Below are positions 27,216 through 35,923 of a DNA stretch of 64,000 bases, piece by piece (within the stretch, counting starts at the first letter, position 1; each line of letters begins with the position of its first letter). The stretch is from assembly GCA_007859995.1 (NCBI GenBank), contig SMSL01000007.1, positions 84,197 to 148,196 of the forward strand, given 5' to 3'. The DNA is from Candidatus Brocadiaceae bacterium S225. Its GTDB lineage: Bacteria; Planctomycetota; Brocadiia; Brocadiales; Scalinduaceae. Both the position numbers and the translations under genes were made by a program. The notes beneath the pieces are model-generated. The model saw only the letters and a program-made list of their open reading frames with translations. It searched no databases and was not told where the DNA came from.

Positions 27216-27333
27216 ATCATCCCATTGTACTATTAAAATTTTCAGATTTGTACTTTTTTATTTACAACAACATCTTATTCTACAGGAAGCTTTTACCTGC
27301 ATTTTAAGTTTACCGTTAAACAAACAAAAACAA

Positions 27334-28707
27334 CTATTTTAACATTTTCTCTGTTACGTTAAGTTCAATACCACAGGCTGGACACGTAATTTTATCTCCA
27401 ACCTTCGCATCGGGTGGTATTGGGAGTTCAAGCTTGCACACAGGACATAAAAAACCATGAAAAGTGCCGAATCGAGAATTTAAATCAAACATCTGCTTTA
27501 AAAGCTTTTTATCAATTTCTGAATAATTCGTTCTGTTTTTTATAACCTTTGTGACTTCTCTGGCCTCCTGCACATTGCCAATAAAAAGTGCGCCAACCAC
27601 CCTGTCATTTTTCAAGACAAGTTTTTTATAAACATCAATCTCAGGGTGAGGATAATCGCCTCTCATTATCTTATAGTCTCCATTTAACGGATTTGAGACC
27701 CCGATTGATACTATATCAATTCCACATATTTGCGTTGCACTGATGCTCGCAATATCATCATATTCCGCGTCATTACCTGCCATATTTGAACCTGCGACCT
27801 GCCCCTGTTTCCATGCCTTCAGCCATCGGACATTAATTTCCGGAATATCTGAGTCCAAATCGGCCGGCAGTTGAGCTACATCACCGGCAGCATAAATATT
27901 GTCAAAATTAGTAAGCATCTTGTTGTTTACCAAAACACCGTTGTCAGTATTAACACCACTCTCATTTAAGAAGCCAATACTGGGTTGTAATTTGTCAACA
28001 ATGCCAAGAATCTGGCAGTCAATAAGCTCATCATCTGTCGTGATTATCCCATGAATCAACTTGTTTTTTACATAAACTTCTTTTATATCAGTTTCTTGTT
28101 TTATCGTAATGCCTTTTCCCTTCAATCTGAGCAGAAGAATGTCGGAAGCATCTTTATCCATGATTTCAGGCCATAGCCTATCCCCACGCAACAAGTAAGT
28201 TACCTTAAGTCCGCTACTATGCAACGCTTCTGTTAGCGATAATGTCAAAAAATCTTCACCGACTACAACAGCGCTTTTTGCAGATTTAACCTTTTCCTTT
28301 ATGTTTTTGGCATCATCAATTGTTTTTAATTGAACTATTCCTCCATTTAAATCACTTCCCGGATAGTTTCTCCTTTTAATAGAACCTCCTGTTGCGATTA
28401 GCAATGAGTCGTAATTTATAGCAGTATTGTCTTTTAAAATAACCTCATTAGTGTCAGGTTTGATACCGGTTACCGTTTTGCCAAGGTGTGAAGTAATATT
28501 GTTTTTTTCATAAAAATCCTTCTTTTTTCCCCACAGCCTGTCTTCTTCAATCTTCCCGGCAACAAATTCCGGAAGCTGAGGCCTGTAATAGAACGCGTAG
28601 GCTTCGTCGCCTATCATTGTTATTTTGCCATCGGGGTCATGTTTTCTGATTGTTTCCGCAGCCTTTATACCGGCAACTCCGTTACCAATGATTACGTGCT
28701 CTGCCAT
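27334..28707 (-). CDS. NAD(P)H-dependent FAD oxidoreductase with C-terminal rubredoxin-like zinc ribbon
   Basis: The 457-residue flavoprotein has IIGNGVAGIKAAETIR for FAD (residues ~5-20). A central NAD domain with AVVVGEDFLTLSL follows, where the usual GxGxxG is degenerate. The FAD-binding NIYAAGDVAQ lies near 290. The last ~50 residues hold CPVC and CPAC, a rubredoxin-like or zinc-ribbon knuckle. It resembles NADH:rubredoxin oxidoreductases and probably feeds electrons to the desulforedoxin, rubrerythrin and superoxide reductase proteins encoded around it. Confidence 0.85.
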   Translation of the reverse strand: MAEHVIIGNGVAGIKAAETIRKHDPDGKITMIGDEAYAFYYRPQLPEFVAGKIEEDRLWGKKKDFYEKNNITSHLGKTVTGIKPDTNEVILKDNTAINYDSLLIATGGSIKRRNYPGSDLNGGIVQLKTIDDAKNIKEKVKSAKSAVVVGEDFLTLSLTEALHSSGLKVTYLLRGDRLWPEIMDKDASDILLLRLKGKGITIKQETDIKEVYVKNKLIHGIITTDDELIDCQILGIVDKLQPSIGFLNESGVNTDNGVLVNNKMLTNFDNIYAAGDVAQLPADLDSDIPEINVRWLKAWKQGQVAGSNMAGNDAEYDDIASISATQICGIDIVSIGVSNPLNGDYKIMRGDYPHPEIDVYKKLVLKNDRVVGALFIGNVQEAREVTKVIKNRTNYSEIDKKLLKQMFDLNSRFGTFHGFLCPVCKLELPIPPDAKVGDKITCPACGIELNVTEKMLK

Positions 28708-28818
28708 CTATTAAAACCTTCAAAAAATTTGTTTAGTAAAATAAAAATACCTAATCGTGGGTAGTTTACCTTATAAGAGCACCCTAGTCAACCTTTTGAT
28801 GGAACTCTTGTGAGATTG

Positions 28819-29250
28819 CTATACTTCGAATTCAGTAACCCAGAGATCATGTTTGTTGCAGAAGCTGGTTGCATAGAGCGTTATGGTGTCCCATGCATAT
28901 TTAGTACTGGTATCTTTCAGTTCAAATATCGATTTTGCCTGTACATCAGATGGGTGAAAAGTTTTTTCTCCCAGAACCTTGCCACATTTGGAAACTATGG
29001 TATGCCTCACAATATAGTGCTCTTCGCTCATACCATGAGTAGTGGTGACCGTTACCTTATTCCCCTCTACTGTTACATTTGGCATATGTCCCTTAATTTT
29101 CCCGGACCATTTGCCCGGGTTTTGCTTTGTGTAAATGATACCTTTAGGATAAGAACAAGCCGAGTTGGCAGATACTGGAGATATGTGGCCTACGGCAAAA
29201 CCTGCAGCTACCGCTAATGATGATTTTAAGAACGTTCTTCTGTTTGACAT
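28819..29250 (-). CDS. Tat-exported superoxide reductase (desulfoferrodoxin/neelaredoxin type)
   Basis: A 143-residue protein whose N-terminus carries a twin-arginine signal (NRRTFLKSSLAVAAG). The mature part has the class II superoxide reductase ligand order. Histidines are in GHMP, THGM and EEHYI, then a Cys/His pair in SFCNKHDLW. It reduces superoxide to peroxide at a square-pyramidal Fe(His)4Cys site, here outside the cytoplasm. AAAGGA precedes the ATG. A second superoxide reductase without a signal is encoded 4 kb away. Confidence 0.8.
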   Translation of the reverse strand: MSNRRTFLKSSLAVAAGFAVGHISPVSANSACSYPKGIIYTKQNPGKWSGKIKGHMPNVTVEGNKVTVTTTHGMSEEHYIVRHTIVSKCGKVLGEKTFHPSDVQAKSIFELKDTSTKYAWDTITLYATSFCNKHDLWVTEFEV

Positions 29251-29799
29251 AATATTTTTCCTTTCATAGTACTTGATTAAATGAAATTATTGGTAAGATA
29301 TATTAATTACCTGAAAAGCATTTTCTAAATTGCGTATTATTGTATAACATGCGCAATGCCTGTACCAATAGTTTTTTCTCGTAAATATAATCTTATTGTA
29401 GCGTATAAATATTGATATGATTTGTTCTTGTAACACAAAAGAAAGATATCAAATAAAATATCTTAAATATATCGCAGTGCAAATAAGCGAAAAATATGCG
29501 AATGCCGATGGGACGCCCATGCTTACTGCGAAAAATATGCATATTTTTTGGATTGGACCTGTTCGATGCTCTTAGCCTAGACAAAGTCTTACTTTATAAA
29601 CCATTATCAATGCGCTGCTTATGACTCATTGGCGATTTTAATCTTCGAATAATTTATTAAAGGTACCAATATTGCGAACGTTAAGTCAATCCTGGGCAAT
29701 CAATGAATTGTGCCTACGGGTAAAGAAAAAAAATTAATTGTTCGATTTGTTATTAAACTGAATAATCTTAATTGTGATGTCAGTAATGGAAGGATGTAA
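29251..29799. other. 550-bp intergenic region with short repeats
   Basis: No gene is supported. The motif GCGAAAAATATGC occurs twice within about 50 bp (near 29487 and 29537), separated by an ATGGG/CCCAT mini-hairpin. The region divides the reverse-strand redox cluster from forward-strand genes and must contain promoters for both. None is clear enough to mark. Confidence 0.35.
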
Positions 29800-31443
29800 T
29801 TGGTGAAAGCTTCTGATTTATTTGTTAAAGCTCTTGAAAATGAAGGTGTCGAATATGTATTTGGAATACCTGGCGAAGAAAATTTAGATTTTTTAAACTC
29901 CCTCAAAGACTCTAAAATAAAGTTGATTTTAACCCGTCATGAGCAGGGCGCTGGTTTTATGGCAGCTACCGTTGGCCGCTTAACAGGTAAACCGGGAGTT
30001 TGTCTTGCCACATTAGGGCCCGGCGCTACCAATTTAGTGACCCCGGCTGCTTATGCTAACTTGGGTGCTATGCCCATGCTCATGATCACAGGCCAAAAGC
30101 CCATAATGAAAAGCAAACAAGGCCGATTCCAGATTATTGATACTGTCGACATGATGCGCCCTATTACCAAGTACAGTCGGCAAATTGTTAATGGTAATAG
30201 TATTCCGTCTATGACGAGAGAAGCCTGTAGGATAGCCCAGGAAGAGCGCCCGGGAGCGGTGCACCTGGAACTGCCGGAAGATATTGCTGCTGAAGAGTGT
30301 GTGGATCGTTTATTTGAGGTGGTCGGCTACCGGAGACCTGACGCGGATGACCTCGATATTTCAAAAGCCGTCCGGATGATCGAAGAGGCAAAGATGCCTT
30401 TGATCCTGATAGGTGCGGGAGCGAATCGAAAGCGAACGAGCAAGGCCCTTCGGAAATTGATTGAAACAACTCAAATTCCCTATTTTACTACGCAAATGGG
30501 TAAAGGGGTTGTTGATGCAAGGCATCCTCAATGCCTGGGAACAGCAGCATTATCAGATAATGATTTTTTACACTGCGCAATCAGCCGGGCCGATTTGATT
30601 ATCAATATTGGTCATGATGTGATAGAAAAACCGCCCTTTTTTATGACTGATCGCCAGAAAGTCATTCATGTTAACTTTTTTCCGGCCAATGTAGACGATG
30701 TTTATTTTCCTCAACTTATTGTCGTTGGGGACATTGCCACCTCCGTAGAGCATCTTGCTCGTCATCTTAAGGAAAAGAACGCCAACTGGGATTTTTCTTA
30801 TTTTAAGCGTATTCAAGAGAATGTGAAGGAGCACTTATCAAAATATTTTGAGGATAATCGCTTTCCAATACTCCCTCAAAGAGTTGTGTACATCGTCAGA
30901 AAACAGCTTCCTGAAGACGGTATTGTCACCTTAGATAATGGTGTGTATAAAATCTGGTTTGCCAGAAACTATCGCTGTTATCACCCAAATACTCTTCTTT
31001 TAGACAATGCTTTGGCAACAATGGGAGCGGGACTGGCATCCGCCATAGCCGCTAAAATGATAAAACCTGACAAAAAGGTGATTGCTGTCTGTGGAGATGG
31101 CGGTTTTTTGATGAACTCCCAAGAACTGGAAACTGCTGTCAGGCTGGGTCTGGACCTCACGATAATTATTCTGGATGATGGTGGTTATGGTATGATCAAA
31201 TGGAAACAGGAAGGTATGGGTTTCGATAATTTTGGCTTAGATTATAGTAACCCTGATTTTGTTAAGTATGCTGAAAGTTATGGCGCTACCGGCTATCGCC
31301 CTGACAGTGTGCAAAGCTTTGAAGATGTACTGGAGAAATCGCTGAATACACACGGTGTTCACATAATTGATTTAGCCGTTGACTACTCTTTAAACCACAG
31401 TATATTGAACGTATTGCTCAAAGAAAAAACCTGTATTTTATAA
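29800..31443 (+). CDS. Thiamine-diphosphate enzyme, acetolactate-synthase-like
   Basis: The 547-residue protein has the three-domain TPP fold. The catalytic glutamate is in TRHEQGAGFMA near residue 50, with LATLGPGATNL and MLMITGQKP after it. The TPP/metal motif is GDGGFLMNSQELETA near 430. It resembles AlsS/IlvB, which condense two pyruvates to acetolactate, but no small regulatory subunit adjoins it. GGAAGG precedes a TTG followed directly by GTG, and either could start. An aldehyde dehydrogenase 24 bp downstream suggests a catabolic decarboxylase or ligase role rather than valine synthesis. Confidence 0.85.
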   Translation: MVKASDLFVKALENEGVEYVFGIPGEENLDFLNSLKDSKIKLILTRHEQGAGFMAATVGRLTGKPGVCLATLGPGATNLVTPAAYANLGAMPMLMITGQKPIMKSKQGRFQIIDTVDMMRPITKYSRQIVNGNSIPSMTREACRIAQEERPGAVHLELPEDIAAEECVDRLFEVVGYRRPDADDLDISKAVRMIEEAKMPLILIGAGANRKRTSKALRKLIETTQIPYFTTQMGKGVVDARHPQCLGTAALSDNDFLHCAISRADLIINIGHDVIEKPPFFMTDRQKVIHVNFFPANVDDVYFPQLIVVGDIATSVEHLARHLKEKNANWDFSYFKRIQENVKEHLSKYFEDNRFPILPQRVVYIVRKQLPEDGIVTLDNGVYKIWFARNYRCYHPNTLLLDNALATMGAGLASAIAAKMIKPDKKVIAVCGDGGFLMNSQELETAVRLGLDLTIIILDDGGYGMIKWKQEGMGFDNFGLDYSNPDFVKYAESYGATGYRPDSVQSFEDVLEKSLNTHGVHIIDLAVDYSLNHSILNVLLKEKTCIL

Positions 31444-31467
31444 TCAGGAACGAAAAGGATTCATAAA

Positions 31468-32859
31468 TTGACAGCTATCAAGGTAAATAGACCTCACGAC
31501 CAGAGCTTAATTCAGGAAGTACCTCTGATGAATGCTCAAACCCTGGAACGTATTATAAGTACAGCCAGCCGGTTATTTCTTAATCCTGAATACTGGTTGC
31601 CTGCTTATGAACGGGTAGAAATCCTGGAAAGAGTTGTTCAGATTATGACTGGTCAGATTGATAGGTTGACGAAAATTGCTGCTCAAGAAGGCGGTAAGCC
31701 ATATCAAGACTCTAAAGTAGAAGTCTTAAGAGCGGTTAACGGAGTGAAGCTGGCGATAGAATATATTGCTCATATAAAAGGCGAGCAAATCACTATGGGA
31801 CACACACGCTCCTCTTCTCAACGCCTGGCTTTTACTATGAGAGAGCCGATTGGTGTAGTTGCTTCGGTGAGTGCTTTTAATCATCCTCTGAATTTAATTA
31901 TCCACCAGACTATTCCGGCAATTGCCGTGGGTTCGCCTGTTATTGTTAAACCTGCTAAAGCCACCCCTCTCTCCTGTTTCGCTTTCATGGATATCTTAAA
32001 AGAGGCTGGTCTGCCTGAAGGCTGGTGTACCGCTTTTATTGGAGATGTGGAGCTTAATCAAAAGTTAGTCATGGATGCACGAATTAATTACTTCTCTTTT
32101 ATTGGCTCTGCCAAAGTTGGCTGGCATTTACGCTCAAAGCTATCACCAGGTACACGTTGTGCTCTGGAGCATGGTGGTGTTGCTCCCGTCATCGTGGAAC
32201 CCGATGCAGATATGGACGAGATGTTACCGGCTCTGCTTAAGGGTGGATTCTACCATGCAGGTCAGGTGTGTGTTTCTGTACAACGTGTCTTTGTTCATGA
32301 GAAAATTTGTGACGATGTGGCTCAAAGGTTAGCAGCTATGGCGAAAGAACTTATACTAGGTGATCCCCTGGATGAAAAAACAGAAGTTGGCCCTCTCATT
32401 GTGCCCGGAGAAGTTGACCGGGTTGAAGAATGGGTCAATGAAGCTGTTGAAAAAGGAGCAGTTTTACTATGTGGAGGCCAGCGATTATCGGATTTCTATT
32501 ATGCTCCGACCGTTCTTTTAAATCCACCGGAAGATACGAAAATTTCAACCCGGGAAGTATTTGGACCGGTGGTTTGCCTCTATAGTTATACAGACAGAAA
32601 CGCGGCAATCAAACAGGCAAATGCTTTGCCTTACGCCTTTCAAGCCTCCGTTTTTACTAATAATTTAGACGCGGGTTTGGAGATAGTTAAAAAGCTAAAT
32701 GCTACGGCAGTCATGGTCAACGACCATACTGCATTTAGAGTTGATTGGATGCCATTTGGTGGTCGAGACGAATCAGGCATTGGTATGGGAGGCATTCCCT
32801 ATTCTATGGAAGAGATGACACGAACAAAAATGATGGTTATTAAAAATAAAAATTTGTAA
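31468..32859 (+). CDS. NAD(P)-dependent aldehyde dehydrogenase
   Basis: A 463-residue member of the ALDH superfamily. NAD-site elements are SAFNHPLNL, VIVKPAKATPL and FIGSAKVG. The catalytic glutamate is in LEHGG and the catalytic cysteine in GQVCVSVQR. EVFGPVV and PFGGRDESGIG follow. It oxidises an aldehyde to an acid or acyl product. The TTG start follows AAAAGGA. Its place right after the TPP enzyme suggests it processes that enzyme's aldehyde product. Confidence 0.9.
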   Translation: MTAIKVNRPHDQSLIQEVPLMNAQTLERIISTASRLFLNPEYWLPAYERVEILERVVQIMTGQIDRLTKIAAQEGGKPYQDSKVEVLRAVNGVKLAIEYIAHIKGEQITMGHTRSSSQRLAFTMREPIGVVASVSAFNHPLNLIIHQTIPAIAVGSPVIVKPAKATPLSCFAFMDILKEAGLPEGWCTAFIGDVELNQKLVMDARINYFSFIGSAKVGWHLRSKLSPGTRCALEHGGVAPVIVEPDADMDEMLPALLKGGFYHAGQVCVSVQRVFVHEKICDDVAQRLAAMAKELILGDPLDEKTEVGPLIVPGEVDRVEEWVNEAVEKGAVLLCGGQRLSDFYYAPTVLLNPPEDTKISTREVFGPVVCLYSYTDRNAAIKQANALPYAFQASVFTNNLDAGLEIVKKLNATAVMVNDHTAFRVDWMPFGGRDESGIGMGGIPYSMEEMTRTKMMVIKNKNL

Positions 32860-32914
32860 CTATCATTGGTACAATTGAACAGATCGCTGGGTACCTTATA
32901 GACTATTTTGTTAA

Positions 32915-33088
32915 AATGAAAGATCATGGAAACAGTTTGAAAAGATAGAAAAAATAGATGATAAAGACCATCTGAGCGCGGTTACCAGTGTACATGCAGT
33001 TATGAGGGGGTGCATAAGTTGCCATCCATCCAGCAGAGTTGAAGATTTACTGGGCGGAATCGCATATAACATTGTTTTGGAAGAGTAA
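32915..33088 (+). pseudogene. Remnant of a Tll0287-like (DUF3365) heme protein
   Basis: A start-less frame encodes the C-terminal ~57 residues of the family: QFEKIEKIDDKD, AVTSVHAVMRGCISCHPSS, then DLLGGIAYNIVLEE. It matches the end of the intact heme protein encoded near 35.2-35.8 kb, including the CxxCH heme site. A stop lies directly upstream and no signal peptide or ribosome binding site exists. It is a truncated paralogue next to the superoxide reductase gene. Confidence 0.75.
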
Positions 33089-33201
33089 AAAAATATATCA
33101 GCTTTTGGAATCTCGCTCTGCAAGAATATCAAATTGCAGAGGCGAATGTTGTAAGTTGTATTTAAATATTATTAAAATGTGAATCTTTTTGGAGAGTTAA
33201 A

Positions 33202-33576
33202 ATGTCAAATGAAAAAGCACTATTTTGTAAAGTTAACAAGTCAGAAGATGTAGAGCCGGATTCCCCGTTGGCGAAAAAGCATGTACCGGTTATTACCGTG
33301 CCATCAGTCTTAAAGGTGGGTGAGTTTTGCGATGTAAAGATTACCGTTGGGGAGATAGAGCATCCGAATGAAAATGAACATTTTATACAATGGATTGAAT
33401 TTTATATAGGGAGTGTATATCTGGGTAGATTTGATTTTGCGCCGGTAATGACAAGGCCTGAGATAACAATTCCTTTGAAACTAAGCCATAGTGGACTCAA
33501 TTCTACACTGAGGGCAGTAAGCCGCTGCAATATGCACGGTCTTTGGGAAGGTACTGCCCAGGTAAAGACTGAATAG
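33202..33576 (+). CDS. Superoxide reductase, class II (neelaredoxin)
   Basis: A 124-residue cytoplasmic protein with the iron ligands in order: KHVP, IEHPNENEHFIQWIE, and CNMHGLW. It reduces superoxide to hydrogen peroxide without oxygen release. The residue before KHVP is Lys (AKKHVP) instead of the usual Glu of EKHVP. That Glu is a sixth ligand in the oxidised enzyme but is dispensable in some known members. GGAGAG precedes the ATG. It stands between the heme-protein remnant and the aspartase gene. Confidence 0.9.
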   Translation: MSNEKALFCKVNKSEDVEPDSPLAKKHVPVITVPSVLKVGEFCDVKITVGEIEHPNENEHFIQWIEFYIGSVYLGRFDFAPVMTRPEITIPLKLSHSGLNSTLRAVSRCNMHGLWEGTAQVKTE

Positions 33577-33616
33577 TCACGCAGGGAGAGTTATGAGAGG
33601 TATGCCGCCAGGCAGA

Positions 33617-33664
33617 CCTCTCTTTCAAGAGGACTCCAATCCTGGAATCCTCTCGAAAGAGAGG
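33617..33664. repeat. Long hairpin between superoxide reductase and aspartase genes
   Basis: CCTCTCTTTC (33617-33626) pairs with GAAAGAGAGG (33655-33664). The stem continues inward through AGAGGA/TCCTCT and a short TCCA/TGGA, giving a nearly continuous ~20-bp stem. There is no clear T tract. It may be a terminator, a processing site or a copy of a dispersed palindromic repeat. Confidence 0.5.
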
Positions 33665-33690
33665 TTAGTTAAAAAATGGGATAGGTTTCA

Positions 33691-35103
33691 ATGAATAGTG
33701 AAAAAAAACAATACCGTATTGAAAAAGATTCATTAGGTGAAGTAAGCGTGCCAATAGGAGCATATTATGGCGCTCAGACAGTCAGGGCACGGGAAAACTT
33801 TCCTATCAGCGGTATCAGGCCTCATCCGATTTTTACAAAGTCCATGGTTTATGTCAAACGAGCTGCCGCGAAGGTAAACAGTGAGCTCGGGTGCCTGGAT
33901 GATGAAAAGAGCAAAGCGATTATCAATGCCACTGACAGGATAATAGCAGGAGAGTTTCAGGATCAATTTGTTGTTGATGTTTACCAGGCGGGCGCCGGCA
34001 CATCATATAATATGAATGTGAATGAGGTAATAGCCAACATCGCAATTGAATCGTCAGGTGGAGAGAAAGGAGACCATTCCGCCATCCATCCAAATGACCA
34101 TGTAAACTTTGGACAATCGACAAACGATGTATTTCCCACTGCGATGAGGATTGCAGGGTTACTTTTGTTAACGGAGTTATTTCCTGTAGTAGATGAACTG
34201 GTGGACGTGCTCAATGAAAAGGTTGAAGAGTTTGATAACATCATAAAATCGGGAAGAACGCATCTTCAGGATGCGGCGCCGATAAAGCTTGGCCAGGAGT
34301 TTTCCGGTTATGCATCGTCTGTTTCAAAAGCTCTGGAAAAAATAAGAAGGGCAAGTGACGCGTTAAAGGAGTTGGGTATCGGCGGCACAGCTGTAGGAAC
34401 AGGGCTTAATACTCACCCTGACTATGCGCAAAAGATCATTTGCGAATTGAAGGAAATCACCGGTTTGGATGTAAGGGCTGCAACCAATTATTTCGAGGCA
34501 ATGCAAAGCAATGCCCCTATTACAGAAGCTTCGGGTGCTGTGAAAGTATTGGCAATAGAGCTGATCAGAATTGCAAATGACCTGCGTCTTTTAAGTTCAG
34601 GACCAAAGACCGGCCTTGCGGAGATAACATTGCCTGCAGTACAGCCGGGTTCTTCAATCATGCCTGGTAAGATTAATCCGGTAATGGCAGAGATGCTGAA
34701 CATGGTCTGTTTTTCTATAATAGGAAATGACCTTACTATTACTATGGCATCCCAGGCAGGACAATGTGAATTGAATGTTATGATGCCTGTAATGCAGTAT
34801 AAATTGCTGGACTCCGTTTCAATCCTAACAAATGCGTTGAAGGTGTTCACCAATAAATGCGCAAAAGGTATAACGGTAAATGAAGACAGATGTTATCAAT
34901 ATGCCACCGGTAGTATGGCAATAGTAACCGCTTTGAATCCGTATATAGGATACTCAACGGCGGCAGAGGTAGCAAAGGAGTCGTTATTGACGGGTAAATC
35001 TATAAAGGAAATCATTCTGGGAAAAAAATTAATGTCTGAAGAGAAGCTTGATGAATTACTTTCGCCTATATCAATGACTAAACCGGGTTTTATTTCAAAA
35101 TAA
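33691..35103 (+). CDS. aspA: Aspartate ammonia-lyase (class II fumarase/aspartase family)
   Basis: The 470-residue protein has superfamily signatures VDVYQAGAGTSYNMNVNEV, HPNDHVNFGQSTNDVFPT, RTHLQDAAPI and the catalytic loop GSSIMPGKINPV. Aspartase-type features such as LGQEFSGY and LSSGPKTGL, and the overall length, favour conversion of aspartate to fumarate and ammonia. Class II fumarase shares most of these motifs and remains possible. It seems to be transcribed alone after a hairpin. Confidence 0.8.
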   Translation: MNSEKKQYRIEKDSLGEVSVPIGAYYGAQTVRARENFPISGIRPHPIFTKSMVYVKRAAAKVNSELGCLDDEKSKAIINATDRIIAGEFQDQFVVDVYQAGAGTSYNMNVNEVIANIAIESSGGEKGDHSAIHPNDHVNFGQSTNDVFPTAMRIAGLLLLTELFPVVDELVDVLNEKVEEFDNIIKSGRTHLQDAAPIKLGQEFSGYASSVSKALEKIRRASDALKELGIGGTAVGTGLNTHPDYAQKIICELKEITGLDVRAATNYFEAMQSNAPITEASGAVKVLAIELIRIANDLRLLSSGPKTGLAEITLPAVQPGSSIMPGKINPVMAEMLNMVCFSIIGNDLTITMASQAGQCELNVMMPVMQYKLLDSVSILTNALKVFTNKCAKGITVNEDRCYQYATGSMAIVTALNPYIGYSTAAEVAKESLLTGKSIKEIILGKKLMSEEKLDELLSPISMTKPGFISK

Positions 35104-35215
35104 TAGCTAAACGGCCTATTGACTTAGCTCACCTTGGATTTTATGATGGCAAGGAAATTGGGTGAGCAAAGCCAATAAGCCGTTTCTGAATATGCCATAT
35201 AAAGAGGAGGAAACG

Positions 35216-35794
35216 ATGTCAGAAAAAATTAAAAAATTGTTTGCATCAATAATAATAGTTCTTTTTTTCCCGAATCTGACTGCAACAGCGGATGAACGCT
35301 CGGACTATGATTTCCCTGAACAACAGAGACAATCGACGCGCGGGCTTGACGATTCTTACGGGTCGTTCATGGGTGATAAATTAACCCGCGCGAGAGAAAA
35401 GGTACGGATGTTGGATGATGTGTATAAAACATTCATTGTCCTTATCACTGCTGAATATGTTGATGATCCGTCTGTGCTGCCTGCGGCCACTTTAACCAAA
35501 AGGGTTTTCGAATCAATGAGCAGGAAAGGCTGGAACAAGGCGAGGTTATTGGATGCGACGGGAACCCCTTTTAACCCTGACAATAATCCCAGAGATAAAT
35601 TTGAAAGAGACGCAATAAAGGCAATGATCTCCGGCGAATCATATTTTGAAAAGGTTGAGAAAGTCGATGGCAAGGACAGTCTGAGGGCAGCTACCAGTGT
35701 ACGCGCGGTTATGAAGGGATGCATATACTGTCATCCTGACAAAAAGGTTGGCGATTTGCTGGGTGCAATTTCATACAGTATCCGCATAAATTAA
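35216..35794 (+). CDS. Exported Tll0287-like (DUF3365) c-heme protein
   Basis: A 192-residue protein with a signal peptide (IKKLFASIIIVLFFPNLTATA) and a DUF3365 body ending in the heme motif CIYCH near residue 172. AAGAGGAGG sits before the ATG at 35216, so the GTG start further upstream is not needed. The family includes mono-heme sensor-like or electron-transfer proteins of the periplasm. A truncated copy of the same gene occurs 2 kb upstream. Confidence 0.8.
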   Translation: MSEKIKKLFASIIIVLFFPNLTATADERSDYDFPEQQRQSTRGLDDSYGSFMGDKLTRAREKVRMLDDVYKTFIVLITAEYVDDPSVLPAATLTKRVFESMSRKGWNKARLLDATGTPFNPDNNPRDKFERDAIKAMISGESYFEKVEKVDGKDSLRAATSVRAVMKGCIYCHPDKKVGDLLGAISYSIRIN

Positions 35795-35923
35795 AGTAAT
35801 TATGTATTAACATCGCACAAAAACACAAAATTATGCTAAATATCTAGAAATTTCGATTTTACTCTCTTACTTTTTCACTACTCACCTGCCTGTCGGCAAT
35901 GTCATTGAATTAAGGGATTTAAT

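Noticed and set aside
29393..29584. 63-codon reverse-strand frame in the 550-bp intergenic region
   Set aside because: The composition looks random, there is no ribosome binding site, and it covers the short repeats.
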